The notes: generated by a model not told the origin, from the letters alone. A stretch of DNA of 64,000 nucleotides from Riptortus pedestris (GCA_019009955.1 CM032233.1:14193501-14257500), one strand, 5' to 3'; shown: positions 10,975 through 22,003, counted from the stretch's first letter. Program-made: numbers and translations.

Positions 10975-12125
10975 TTTACAGTACTGCTACTACTTCTACT
11001 AGTTGGGGACGCAGGTTATAACCACATACTTGATTTTAGAATTCTTAGAAAGTCTTAGAGATAATAGTCTTTGAAAACGTTTAGCGCTGAAATAAAAAAA
11101 ATAAAAAAAACTTGTGAAGATTTGGACGTTTTCTTCCCTCCAAGTATGACAATAATACTTCCTTTACATCACACAAGGATGTAATAACTCTAATAAATGA
11201 AAAAGTAGGACTATAAACTAGCGGAAAGAGAGAGGGACAGAAGGAATTTATATATGATTATTCTGTGAGATTCTAAGTCAGGGGTTCATTGTATTTTTCT
11301 ACTTAGGCAGCATTTATCATTCGGCCAGTATTTATTTCAAGAAATAAGATTGTTATTCTTATTAAAGAAAATTTATTTGGGAATAAAATTATAAAGTAGT
11401 TTACTGTTGCGGGCTGTGCCATAAATTTACGGTGGCTTAACAGAGTTCTCTTCGTGGATTAAAATTCAAGAGGGGATCGGATGGTAGTTAAGGTTGGAGT
11501 GGTGGTGGGCCATTGGGCCAAACACACCGCCGTCATTAGCCCCCTCTCGAGGGCATTTGTTCCACTTGCTTCAATTGACTCGGAAACCTCCGACTCAGCT
11601 ATTCCACAAACCCAACTCACTTTAGCCGTGGGGAGTTTTTCATAAGTGTTTCCCTGGAATAACTCAAACCCCGTCCCGATTCCACTCGCCTATGAATAAT
11701 GGCCGTGGGTCATTGTTATTGGAGCGAGTCAAGATAATGACATCAATTTAGGCCGGCGGATTTTTGACATTAACAAGACGAAGAAGGGTACTTCAAGTGT
11801 TCAAAAGTCATACAGTTACATTTGGGATTGGGCCGGAAGGTTAATTTGTAATAATAAGACGATATATCGTTGTTCGCTACACTTTGCGCTAAGTGCCATA
11901 GATGATATATTCCAACCGCTGGAGACTATTATACACATCGCAAGAGTTGGTATTTCAAAATAACTTCATATATGGTTCAAATTCATTGCATTATTAAGTT
12001 ATTTATTAGAACTTTTTGCCATGTTTTCTGCTGGTTAGTGCCGAAGTACAGTATACGCTTGAGCGATAACGTATACGCTGAACAGGAGATAGCTCCTTTG
12101 GTGCGTAATCCCAATCTATTTATGA
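10975..12125. other. Gene-free interval with a GC-richer unique block
   Basis: Bases about 11400-11800 are noticeably richer in G and C than the surroundings (GCCCCCTCTCGAGGGC, CTCAACTGCTT-free, no AT arrays). They have no open frame and no match to any repeat in the window. Possible readings are host non-coding sequence (promoter or UTR) or an ancient repeat. A 95-codon frame at 11972-12259 runs into the LINE relic and is not a gene. Confidence 0.4.
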
Positions 12126-12129
12126 TTGT

Positions 12130-12662
12130 TAGACATTTGGACATACGCAATAGAAGTGTGGGCTACAACAAAACCTTCGAGCATCCAGACTTTCCAAACC
12201 TATGTCTTGCGCACCATAGTAGATGCTCCATATTATATTTCAAACCACACCATCCATAAAGGTCTTTTGTAAAGGACCTAAACGGCCATTTGTAAAGGAC
12301 CTAATTCCCTTAAGATTCAAAACATTCCACAGCAGGCTATCCAATCATCCTAATCCACAAGTACCCCTCATCCCTTTCTCGTACCACTCATCCATATTTC
12401 CCTCCACGGCGCCTCAAGAGACAATGGTCCAGAGATCTCCTTTAGAAGTTATGTGAAATGATAGCAGGGGCTATTCTCTTCTCCTCTGAAGTATCATGTT
12501 CCTCCTCAGCTCTTGACTTCCTTGCTAGGCAGGAAGGTGCTACTTCTCTCACTGAAGCGAAAGGGGTGTAGCTTCTGTCGAGAGTGATGGAGGACGATTG
12601 TATAGTGTCACATTCCCAAATGCATGAATTCCAGAATGAAATTTTCTTAATAAAATAAAATG
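12130..12662 (+). pseudogene. Jockey-like LINE 3' end, plus-strand relic
   Basis: It aligns by eye with the minus-strand LINE at 13262-14360 but in the opposite orientation. Shared stretches are GACATACGCAATAGAAGTGT, AAACATTCCACAGCAGGCT and the 3' UTR GCTTCTGTCGAGAGTGATGG. It ends in AATAAAATAAAATG at 12650-12662. It covers only the extreme C-terminus of the RT protein plus the 3' UTR. The frame is broken, and a 15-bp TTTGTAAAGGACCTA segment is duplicated near 12270-12305. Confidence 0.75.
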
Positions 12663-12689
12663 TCATCAGATAGCTCACGTGTCTACATT

Positions 12690-13111
12690 ATGCATCGGCA
12701 CGGCGAGACCCCCTCCCCTATTCTTTTGTTCTTGGGTTATTAAAATTTGAGTGATTGAGGTAAAAATAATTTTGATTCATTATAAATTGCAGCACTAGCT
12801 AAAGTAAATAGTTTTCAATGAAATTAATATGTTATATTCAAATATATTTCATTAAATATTTGTTCTTTCCGGTCTAGGATATTTCAATTCATCTATTCGG
12901 CTGTGCAAGGTGGGCTCAACTGCTTGCTTACAATTCAGGCGCTTTCCGTTGCAGAGATTATTAAATTGTAAATTGATTGAAAGATTTCTCATTACCGCTG
13001 GTATTTATTCACTGACTATTCACGGTGGTGTTTCCAGTATGTATATTTATCTATTGTAAACCTTCGCGTGGGAAATCTGCTTAGTTTACGCAGGACCTGC
13101 GTGATGGACTT
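12690..13111 (+). mobile_element. HINE-W element, long 3'-block fragment
   Basis: Only the subfamily-2 3' part is present (TTGGGTTATTAAAATTTGAG, then the GGCGCTTTCCGTTGCAGAG block), ending GACCTGCGTGATGGACTT. There is no AT core. It lies between the two convergent LINE relics. Confidence 0.65.
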
Positions 13112-13261
13112 TTTTTTTAGAGTAATACATTTTTTTTCTTTTCTATATGATTTAATAATCACGTTTAAATGGGTGACCTCCCTGGAACCGATAAGTAGCA
13201 CAGGAAATTTCAAGGGACTACCCAGAACAACTAACGACAGACTTGAAAATGGCTAGTAATT

Positions 13262-14360
13262 ATTTTTTTTTTATGATTATTTTATTTTATTAAGAATATT
13301 ACAGTCTGCATTTAAATGCATTTTGCAATGTGATATGTACAATTCAATCGTCCTCCATCACTCTCGACAGAAGCTACACCCCTTCACCACAATGAGAGGA
13401 GCAGCCTCTCCCTGCCTGGCAAGGAAGTCAAGAGCTCAGGAGGCATGGCACTTGATAAGAAAATAGCCACTGCTATCACTTCACTTTACACTTCTATAGG
13501 AGATCTCTGGGCCATTGTCTCTTGAGGCGCCGTGGAGGGGAATATGGATGAGTGGTACTGGAAAGGGCTAGGACTTCTGGATTAGGATGATTGGATAGCC
13601 TCCTGTGGAAATTTTTAATCTTAGGGGAATTAGGTCCTTTACAAATGGGATGGACAAATGGAACATCTACTATGGTGGGCAGAACTATGGATTGGAAAGT
13701 CTGGATGCATCTGATGTTCGAAGGTTTTGCTGTAGCCCACACTTCTATTGTGTATGTCCATGTTGGTTTAAGTAGTAGCTTGTATATTGTTAGTTTGTTT
13801 TCAGTAGACAAGTGAGATCTTGTATTTAGCAGTCTGTTAAGTTGTCCGAATCGTCTGTTAAGTTCCTGTCTTTTAATTATTGTGTGGGATTTCCAAGTAA
13901 GTCTGGTGTCCAAATGTAGTCCTTAGGTAGCGTACACAATCGGCTGGTGGTAAAGGAAAATTGTTGAAATGAACAGGAGGACAGGAGCTTCGTCGGAGGG
14001 AGAAAGTGATATGGTGAGATTTACTTTCGTTGATCTTTATACGCCAAACATTGCACCATTTTTCGATCTCGGTTAAGTGGAATTGGAGATTCTTTGAAGC
14101 AGTAGTAGGATCGGGATCGGATGGAATGATTGTTGTATCATCTGCCTAGGTAGCTAGGAGAGTTGTCGGTGATGTAGGGATGTCAAATGTGTATATGTGA
14201 TACAGAAGTGGTCCTAGGCCAATGTCCTGGGGAACTCCTGTATCCACAAGATAGTACACTGAGTATTCGTTTCCTTGACAGAAACTCGAGACAGAGACTC
14301 GAAAAAATCTGTTGGAAAGGTAGGATCTAATTATAAGGTAGAATGTGCTGAGTCGCATCT
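13262..14360 (-). pseudogene. Jockey-like LINE reverse transcriptase, 3' portion (broken)
   Basis: The minus-strand reading shows the RT palm. Frame 14358-14146 contains GVPQDIGLGPLLYHIYTFDI, matching the canonical GVPQGSVLGPLLY-x-x-Y motif of LINE reverse transcriptases, then SPTTLLAT, a stop, and ADDT. The catalytic aspartate pair is encoded at 14137-14142, and the aromatic residue of the (Y/F)ADD box has become TAG (14146-14148). The thumb continues to near 13920, where one extra base in the CTAAGGACTACATTTGG stretch shifts frame. It then reads LDTRLTWKSH-type sequence to a stop at 13494. A 3' UTR follows to an A-rich tail, seen as a T-run at 13262-13272. The palm upstream and the whole endonuclease are missing. 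The element would copy RNA into a nicked target if intact. This copy cannot. Confidence 0.85.
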
Positions 14361-14361
14361 A

Positions 14362-14840
14362 CTAATGACGGAATCTACCGACAGATTTGACAATAATGTT
14401 ACTTGTTTGGGATCTGATGGCGACAGAGGGTTTGGGAAGCATAGAACATGGAGTGCATCGGTCGGGGGTGAGGGGTGGGGTGAATAGGGAGGGCTAGCCT
14501 TCATTCAATCTATCCGTGTTTATGTTGGCCCCGCTAGAGGGAGTGGGGGCTAGTGCCGCGCTCTGTTTGCCCCGACCTGAAGAAACATAGCAATCAACCA
14601 ATCCAAACAATCCTTCTTTTTCACCACAAACTGCAATCAGTGTTCTCGCCCCATCACTCGGCACGGCCCTCCCTCTCCGCTCGGCGCACCGTCTCCCCCA
14701 CCCCTTCGCAAATAGGAAACGACAAAACAAAATGTATTGCATTCAATTGATTGTTTGTATTTTGGAGAAGATTGTTAATTGGGCCATCAATCTCAGATAA
14801 AAGGGCTAAAATCGGTTATATAAATATACTTTTTACCATA
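14362..14840. other. Gene-free interval, locally GC-rich
   Basis: Includes a GC-richer stretch at 14455-14600 (GGTCGGGGGTGAGGGGTG). Short open frames on both strands have no recognisable motif. No repeat of the window is present. Confidence 0.4.
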
Positions 14841-14845
14841 ATTCC

Positions 14846-15462
14846 CTTCAGGAAAATCTGCTATTGAACTCATGACACGATTTCCAAAAACTTATATCAA
14901 ATATGCATTGATCCCACCTAGTAGATGACAAATACGAGGTCCGTTCAAAATTATATAGATACTTGTCTGTTACTGCTCTGACGGTCGCAATTTTGGTTTG
15001 ACCTTAAACTAAAGATCAAGTTCGTTAATGGCTGAAATCCGACCAGTGGGAGGGGGGGGGAGTTTAGAGGTGAGAATTTCTTAATAGGAGGGAATTCTTA
15101 ATATATCCGTTTTTATAAATCGGATCTAAAAATTGTATACAACCAATCTTATTGGAAATGTAAATTTCTATAAATGCTGATATATTCCTGTTTTCTCTAT
15201 ACTGAATATGAAACGAGATATTTACATACTTCAGTTTTCAGCCATATGTGAACTCCCATTACTACTTATGTCTTAAGGAGTAATTGTTTCGAAGCTCAAA
15301 TATTAAGCAAGTTATTCGTACTTTCTTATGTTCAGCCTTCGGCTAAACCCCACTTCTGCTCTTTACTTAGAAATAGAAAATATATTCTGAGAAGATATCA
15401 ATAGTATGTCATACCATCACACGAAAAATCTACTTAGTTTAGTCATCCCCTGCGTGATTCCC
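14846..15462 (+). mobile_element. HINE-W element, diverged
   Basis: It starts at ATTCCCTTCAGGAAAATCTG and has only a short ATATAGAT in place of the AT core. It passes through the GTTCGTTAATGGCTGAAATC segment and a subfamily-4-like 3' block, and ends TCATCCCCTGCGTGAT. Directly after the stop of homology another 5' palindrome begins (TTCCCTTAACGAAATCAGCT, about 15463), so a second truncated copy is inserted or joined here. Confidence 0.55.
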
Positions 15463-15850
15463 TTAACGAAATCAGCTATTCAGGTCGTACTCACACGGTT
15501 TTAGAAACATATCTTCAAATGTCCATCGAAGATAATTTTCGAAAATCATGTGTACAACCTCAATAGCTGATTTGCCTTAAGGTAAATCTGCTAAAATTCA
15601 AATATCTCGGTTATTAATCAAGATAGTGAAAAAACATACATGGCAATAATTATAGAACACTACATTTTCAATAAGATTGGTTCTATAAAATTGTTCGATC
15701 CGACGCATAACAACGGAGATTTTAAAAATTTTCGAAATTCCCCCTCCCACAGATCGGATTTCACACATTTTTACACAAAAACTATTGAACGGGCCACGTT
15801 TTCGTCATCATGAGTACAACCTCCAATAGCTGATTTCCCTTGAGAGAAAT
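15463..15850 (-). mobile_element. Cluster of truncated HINE-W fragments
   Basis: A plus-oriented 5' fragment (15463-15540) is joined to a minus-strand 5' terminus (ends CTGCTAAAA at 15600). A second minus-strand fragment follows (15600-15850, ending GAGAGAAATCTGAAAAA). The part from about 15598 rightwards is duplicated at 43466 onward. Confidence 0.55.
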
Positions 15851-16804
15851 CTGAAAAACCAAGAAAACATTTATATTATTCTTATGGTTATTTCAACAGA
15901 CATTGAAAATGAAAATATGTGAAGTATGGCGTCAATTAAAGTAATTTGATTTTGTGTTAGGGATAAACACAAAGGATGACATAAATACTGAATGAAAAAA
16001 ACAATACACGTGTTTCTTCATGAGTAGTTTCAAAAATGTAGGGTAAAAAGGAAACGCTGATTTTTGAGAGCGCGTTTAATAGTTAAAATAAAATTTTATG
16101 ACATTAACAAATAGCTCATCTGAAAGGTCTCAAAGAGAACTACAACTTTGGTCCTTAGCTATTTTATGATATCTCTAACGGTTTAAAAGATATTCCATTT
16201 GTATACCCCGCATATACAGGAGACCCTGATATACATTGTAATGTAAGAGGGGTTTTAATTAAACGCCACACTCAACCATTCAGCTACTATTAATGAGCAC
16301 ATTCAAAGGATCATTTTAATAATTGATCTATTAGAATTACTTCAGATAAATACTAATTAGTCTCGGGGACACCTCCGTCTAACGTTACATAGTGGAAGCT
16401 GTGATATTCAATATTACACCACAAGACTTTACACCAGGAAAATGGTTAAATCAAACTAAGCGACAAGGGCTAAAACTAACCATATTTCCTTGTCTAACTG
16501 ATTGAAGCGCCTCCATCTTGTTCAAAAATCTATATCCACCTGTTTGGATCACTCATATGTGTCTGGAGTTTATAATTTCAATTTTAATTGTGAAAAAATA
16601 AATTCGATTGTGATTAAATAACCTTATGACTTAGATTTGAAATTCGTTGAGATTCAATACTCAAAAATTTGACTATATTTTTAGCAGATTTCCCCTAAGG
16701 GAAATCAGCTATTGAGGCCGAACTCATGACACGGTTTTTGAAAGTTTTCTTCAAATGTCCATCGATCCTATCCAGGCAGTGACAAAAATGAGGTCCGTTC
16801 AAAA

Positions 16805-16864
<60 letters not shown>

Positions 16865-16865
16865 C
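15598..16865 (+). repeat. Composite duplicated segment, copy 1
   Basis: This 1.27-kb block is highly similar by eye to 43466-44810. It consists of a truncated minus-strand HINE-W, an 830-bp middle (15851-16680) and the first 185 bp of a plus-strand HINE-W copy. The middle carries an inverted relative of 41863-42105 near 15980-16233, ending ATATACAGGAGACCCTGATA. No gene is recognised in the middle. Confidence 0.75.
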
Positions 16866-17324
16866 TGCTACCGCAATTTTTGTCTTATTGTTTCCAAAAT
16901 TGATGTATAATTGTTTCATACAAAAAGAAAGATCAAGTTCGTTAACGGCTGAAATCGGACCAGGGGAAGGAGCGGTTTAGAGGAGGAGAATTTAGAAAAT
17001 TCTTAATATCTCCGTTATTATAGGTCAAATCGAAAAATGATATAGAACCAATCTTATTGTACATGTAATGTTCTATAAATTTTGTTACGTACGTTTTTCA
17101 CTATCTTGATTATTAATCGAGGTATTGGCATTAATTAGTTTTCGGCCTTCAGTTAACCACCACTCCGACTCATGTCATATTTACAATAAGCTGTTATATT
17201 ATAAAACACATTATTTGAAGTCTAAATACCAAATATTGTTCACAGTGAACCTTTACGTTTTGAGATAAATGCATAAACGCACGTGGGAAATCTTCTTAGT
17301 TTAGCAGCCCCTGCGTGTCAGATT
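16681..17324 (+). mobile_element. HINE-W element, complete short form
   Basis: The 5' palindrome is near-perfect (GCAGATTTCCCCTAAGGGAA). (AT)n occupies 16808-16860, and the flanks GTTCAAAACTG and TTTGTCTGCTACCGCAATTT are intact. The subfamily-1 3' block ends at GCAGCCCCTGCGTGTCAGAT. The left part belongs to the composite duplication. Confidence 0.75.
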
Positions 17325-18170
17325 TTATTGAATATTAGGGTTGTTTCAATATATTTGAAATTAGATAGATGAAGGTTTGATGAATGACGATATTAAGAAA
17401 AATCATGTTACACATTTATAAATGAGTTTAATGATTACTAGTATTGGGCATTTGCCCTCGTTGTGAGAAGTGCACTAATGTGTGACAGCACTAAATGTTT
17501 TGGTTGTATTTGAAAGGTATAGCTAGCTACAACCAAATTGTAGGCACTTGCTATAATGTGCCCCCCCCCCTCCTTGGTAAGTCGCCGACCTTACAATGTA
17601 CGGGTCTCTGCCTCTTTTCCCAGTCCCCTTCCTCAACAATAAATCACCTGTAGTCCCTACCCACCTTGGGAAATTCTTTTATCAAAACCTACCCATATTT
17701 ACAATATTCTTTTTCTGTAATCGTTGAATAATGGTAACATTACTAAACTGAAATGAGTGAAGAAAGTAAAACATTTTGCAATAGAGTGAAGAAAGTGAAT
17801 TGCCTTCTTAATTAGTAATAAGCATAAATTAAAAAATAATTTGAAATTGGAAATTAAACGCTTTTCAATGTTTCTTAACATTGTAAGAATTTATTTTAAC
17901 AAAATAAATTGAAATGTGAATGAATTATTGGTGGAAATAATCAATATATTTTAAAATTTAAATTTAATAATAAATACCTTCCTTGTTTATAACCTACACT
18001 TGTTTATAACTGCACTACTTCACAATCATCACTAGTTGTTTTATAACTATGCTTATAACCTTTCACAACCATGCTTATAACCTACCAACAACATACCATA
18101 ATCTTCACAACATCCTAATTTTGTTCATATTCTGGTTAGACCTGATCATGTATTACACGATTACAGAAAA
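17325..18170. other. Gene-free AT-rich interval
   Basis: No gene or known repeat seen. A cytosine run is present near 17561-17570. A 60-codon minus-strand frame at 17699-17881 has no motif. Short TATAACC-type repeats occur at 17990-18090. Confidence 0.4.
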
Positions 18171-18175
18171 AATTA

Positions 18176-18298
18176 AATATTACAGTCGTGACGAAAGTAG
18201 AATTTACAACTCTCGTGAAATTACCAGACTCGCTTCGCTCGTGTGGGTAAACGTTTCACTCAAGTTGTAAACTGATCTACTTTTGTCACTTGTATAAT
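18176..18298. repeat. Imperfect long palindrome
   Basis: The left arm (GTGACGAAAGTAGAATTTAC and on to CAGACTCGC) pairs with the right arm (reading back from TCTACTTTTGTCAC through GTTGTAAAC to GCTCG) around a TTCG loop near 18236. Arms are about 50-60 nt with scattered mismatches. This may be a small foldback MITE. No coding role is seen. Confidence 0.6.
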
Positions 18299-18653
18299 AA
18301 ATAACTATTATATTACAGACAAATGATTTTAGCATACTTCCCTTAGAGGAAATCAGTTAATGAGGTTGTGTACTCATGACGCGGTTTTCGAAACATTTCT
18401 TCAAATGTCCATCGGTCCTACTTAGACAACGAAAATTAGGTCCGTCCAAAACTAACTAACTATATATATTTTCCTGTTAATGCTCTAGTGGTCACAAAGT
18501 TTGATAGTTACCAAACTTGATATTTAAACGTTGAATGTAAAAATAATGATCAGTTCGTTAACGGACGAAATCGGACCAGTGGAAAGAGGATATGAGGGGG
18601 AACTTTCGAAAATTCATAATACCTCCGTTATTATACGTTGGATCGAAAAACTA

Positions 18654-19271
18654 CACTCAACCGCAAAAAAAACCGGACACTTAGATTTAGTCTTATAATT
18701 TTGTTAAATACTTAATATATATGTATATTAATCTTTTTAATTAAAATAATTGGTTAATCTATAGGTTATTTAAACAAAATCTGTGAATAATTTTTATAAT
18801 TTTTATTGATTATTTACAAAAATATACAAAATTAAAAAAAAAGAAAAAGATAAATTTACACATTTAAAAAAAAAATTATTCTTCATTTTTATTACAGTGA
18901 ATGGTAGACTTCGCTACCCCAAGCGTTTCGGCAATGTAACGTAATCTCCGGCCTTCCATCTAAGTTTGAAAGACCCATTATTCTGGACCGAAATAAAAAT
19001 AAAACATTAATTAAAGAAAATGCTTGGTTAATAATTAAAGATGTTTAAATATGCGAAAAACTACTTACAGTTTAGAATAGATCAACTTCACGACAAATAA
19101 ATCTAATCTGAGTTTTATCTAATTGTTTACTAATCCTGAAGGGATTAGTTCAATGGACTTAGACTCTAAATTCTCTGTAATAACTAGAATACCCACATAA
19201 AGAAAATTGCTGAAAATTAGGTTTTAATACGACAAAAATGAAGTGTCCGATTTTTTTTTTGCGGTTGAGTG
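18654..19271 (-). mobile_element. Tc1-like non-autonomous transposon (MITE)
   Basis: It is 618 bp with terminal inverted repeats of about 27 bp starting CACTCAACCGCAAAAAAAA, flanked by a TA duplication (18652-18653 and 19272-19273). On the minus strand near 18888-18970 a short stretch reads MEGRRLRYIAETLGVAKSTI. This resembles the helix-turn-helix DNA-binding segment of Tc1/pogo-type transposases, so the element is an internally deleted derivative that kept part of the N-terminus. No catalytic DDE/D region remains. Confidence 0.85.
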
Positions 19272-19308
19272 TATTTAAATTAGTTATTAATGTCCACTTT
19301 TTGCAACT

Positions 19309-19482
19309 AAGGCTAATTAGGACGGGTTATCTACAGGTTACCACCCTTTTCTAGCCAGGGCGGGACTAAGGATTTTATTTAATGAATTCCATCATTAAAT
19401 GAATTCCTTTGTCCAGGCGAGAATCGAACTCACCTCTCTAGGTTTACCATGTGAGATTAAGGCCAACGCTTTAACTCACAAA
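19309..19482 (-). mobile_element. tRNA-derived SINE, minus-strand copy
   Basis: The body comes first (GGCTAATTAGGACGGGTTAT, ACCCTTTTCTAGCCAGG). The head at the right reads, on the minus strand, GTGAGTTAAAGCGTTGGCCT and GTGAGTTCGATTCTCGCC. It is inserted in the HINE-W copy that surrounds it and is among the best preserved SINE copies here. Confidence 0.8.
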
Positions 19483-19784
19483 CTGTGAATAACAGTTTAG
19501 AAGCAATCTTATTGAAAACTGGAGAATCGACGTTCTATAAGTTTTGTTACTTAAGTTTTTTTCACTTTCTTAATTATTAACCGGGGTATTAATTAGCATT
19601 TTGTAGTTTTCAGCCTTCGGTAAATTCCCACTCCTAGTCATGCCATATTAGCAATAAGTTGTTATATCATGAACCGCTTTATTCGAATCTTAAATACCAA
19701 ATATTGTCTTCATTCAACGTTTACTGTGTGAGATACTTCCAAAAACCATAGTAGGTAGTATATATAATATTTTCTAATAACGTG

Positions 19785-20080
19785 ACTAGCGGTCGCAATT
19801 TTTATTTCTTAGTTACCAAATCCGATATGTACACATATCATGTACAATCACGTTTGCTGAAATAGGACCGGGGCCAGGGGTGTGTTCATGTAGGAGAAAA
19901 TCATATATTCTTGATATCTCCGTTACTGTGGGTCGAATAGAGAAATCGTACAGAACCAATTCGGTTGTGTATGTAATGTTCTATAAATGTACTTTATACT
20001 TTTTTCTGTATCTCGTATAATAACTGAGATTTTTGCATTTTTTTTTTTTTAATTTTTGGCCTTCGATACGCCCCCGTTCA
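19785..20080 (+). mobile_element. HINE-W internal fragment
   Basis: Starts at GTGACTAGCGGTCGCAATTT and ends with TTTTTGGCCTTCGATACG. Both termini are missing. Confidence 0.5.
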
Positions 20081-20174
20081 CTCAGAGCACCACTCCGACC
20101 ACCACATTATTACTAAAAATAAAAGACTTTATTTTAAAGACTTTAAGTTTATATGTCGGTCTGAAAACGCAGCT

Positions 20175-20890
20175 AAAATTTGCCAAAAAGTAAATTTTCC
20201 TACAGATCAATTTTTCAATACCCCTATCAGTGAAAAGAACAAAATTGTAAAGAAATGACTGATGTAATTATAGTGGATGAAAATTGATAAATTTAAAACA
20301 AAACCCCTGCTGCTGCACAATCCCATGATTTATAAAAAGAACTATCATTTCACTCCCAAGCATTAGTATATACTAAAGTAAATAATCTCGACTATATGAG
20401 AGCAATAGCCAGAACCAGAGCAGAACCTTTCAACTTGAACAAGACGCCTTGGATTAGAGCTGACACCGCACACAGGTGACTGTGTAACCACCAGCAACCT
20501 GAAGACACCTATCACTTCCTCGCTGTTCCTCCACCAGTTCCGTCTTGCAGCATTAGCTCCAATTACTCTCAGCAGGGATCAAGTAATAGCCATCCTTAAC
20601 GGAGTAGTTTACATTAACCTACATAAATATCTTAAGAGCGCAGAAGATATCGCAGACTGTTTTGTTTTGAGTTTAATTTCTAACTACAGTTGTTATTCTA
20701 TGATCTTATATAACGGACAAAATTCTACTTTTACTATTGTTTTTTTTATCCAAAATCTATATTATTTAATATTATCAAAATTTTTTATTATAATCTTATT
20801 TTAAATATTTATACAGAAGAATGTTTTATTATGTTCTGTATCGCACGTCACTCGTGCTAATTGTATATTCCAAGCACTTTGGAAATTATT
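20175..20890 (+). pseudogene. LINE C-terminal region and 3' tail, copy 2
   Basis: It matches 10220-10950 with small indels. AATACCCCTATCAGTGAAAA parallels copy 1, then come AGCAATAGCCAGAACCAGAG, TTGGATTAGAGCTGACACCG and CATTAGCTCCAATTACTCTC. Compared with copy 1 it has lost about 11 bases near 20525 and has other frame changes. The 3' UTR ends near the CCAAGCACTTTGGAAATTAT stretch. It is non-functional and in the same orientation as copy 1. Confidence 0.7.
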
Positions 20891-20899
20891 AGGTATTCA

Positions 20900-21347
20900 G
20901 GAAATAGGAAATACATCCATTATTATGAGCCAGGTTTTATAGAACATTTTCATTGAATCTTGTTAAAAATATAAATTTGGTTTTTAAGGTGGGATATAAA
21001 TCAATAAATTAATGAAACCTACCTGTTTATAATTTGTTTAAAGGTTTATGCTATAAAAAGAAAATAAACTATTGTATTAAGTTTAAATTCTTACAGTATT
21101 TGAACATATTTCAACTCACTCGCAAATCCCGTATGGACAGCAATCGCCAAAACAATTAGCTATAAACAGGAGTACAACACCTACTGTATTCAGCCATTAA
21201 CAGGTTCTATAACTAGCCTCGTGGTGCATGACAATGACTGAATATACCCCATTAATATCGATTTATGTAGACAATAGCTACTTGTTGTGCTGGTAATTGA
21301 TGTGAAAATATTTCTAAAATTCTTCATGATTCGCAGTTAATGAGTCC

Positions 21348-21437
<90 letters not shown>
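20900..21437. other. Gene-free interval ending in (CA)n(TA)n
   Basis: Unique AT-rich sequence without a gene, followed by a compound microsatellite, (CA)n at 21353-21396 and (TA)n at 21397-21436. The microsatellite abuts the 3' end of a minus-strand HINE-W copy. Confidence 0.55.
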
Positions 21438-21440
<3 letters not shown>

Positions 21441-21845
21441 TCCGTCACGCAGGGGCTGCGTAAAATAAGCGGATTTCCCACGTAAAGTTATACAATAGAG
21501 AAATCTCTGTACGACTGCCGAACGGCATAACTAACTCGGTTGATATTCACGATAGAGGATAAATGTATATAACAATATTTATAGTTAATATAATTTTCAA
21601 TATGATTTGTTGTATACAACTTTTCGTTCTTTTAACATAAAACGATTAAATACCGAGTTTGGTGACCATTAAACAAACATTGCGACCGCTAGAGTGTTGA
21701 CAGACAAATATATATATATAATTTTGACCGGACCTCATTTTCGTCATCTCCTGTGTAGGATCGATGGACATTTGATGAAAAATTTCGAAAATTGCGTCAT
21801 GAATACGACCTCAATAGCTAATTTCCCTCAAAGGAAATCTGCGAA
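21438..21845 (-). mobile_element. HINE-W element, internally deleted
   Basis: Both termini are present (AAGTCCGTCACGCAGGGG at left, AAAGGAAATCTGCGAA at right) but it is only about 408 bp. The segment between the TATACAACTTTTCG and CTTTTAACATAAAACG motifs is deleted. The AT core is short (21707-21721). Confidence 0.7.
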
Positions 21846-22003
21846 AAACGAATAGGACAACATTTATAGAACATTTCACATACAACAAGATCTTTAGTTA
21901 TATACGACTTCTCTATCCGACTCAGAGTAACGGAACATTTTTGAATTTTCTCCTTCTCAAAAATCCCCCCAACACCTGTCCGATTTCAGCCGTTAGCGAC
22001 CTT

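Larger units (their letters stand above)
18329..19735 (+). mobile_element. HINE-W element split by a MITE and a SINE
   Basis: Its 5' end is TTTAGCATACTTCCCTTAGA. The copy reads normally to GGATCGAAAAACTA (18653), is interrupted by a TA-flanked MITE and then by a SINE, and resumes at AGAAGCAATCTTATTGAAAA (about 19500). It runs on to the short 3' block near 19735 with no terminal stem-loop. The AT tract is minimal (TATATATATT). Confidence 0.65.

Noticed and set aside
14494..14750. Overlapping plus and minus frames in GC-rich DNA
   Set aside because: Both strands open by composition only; no motif.
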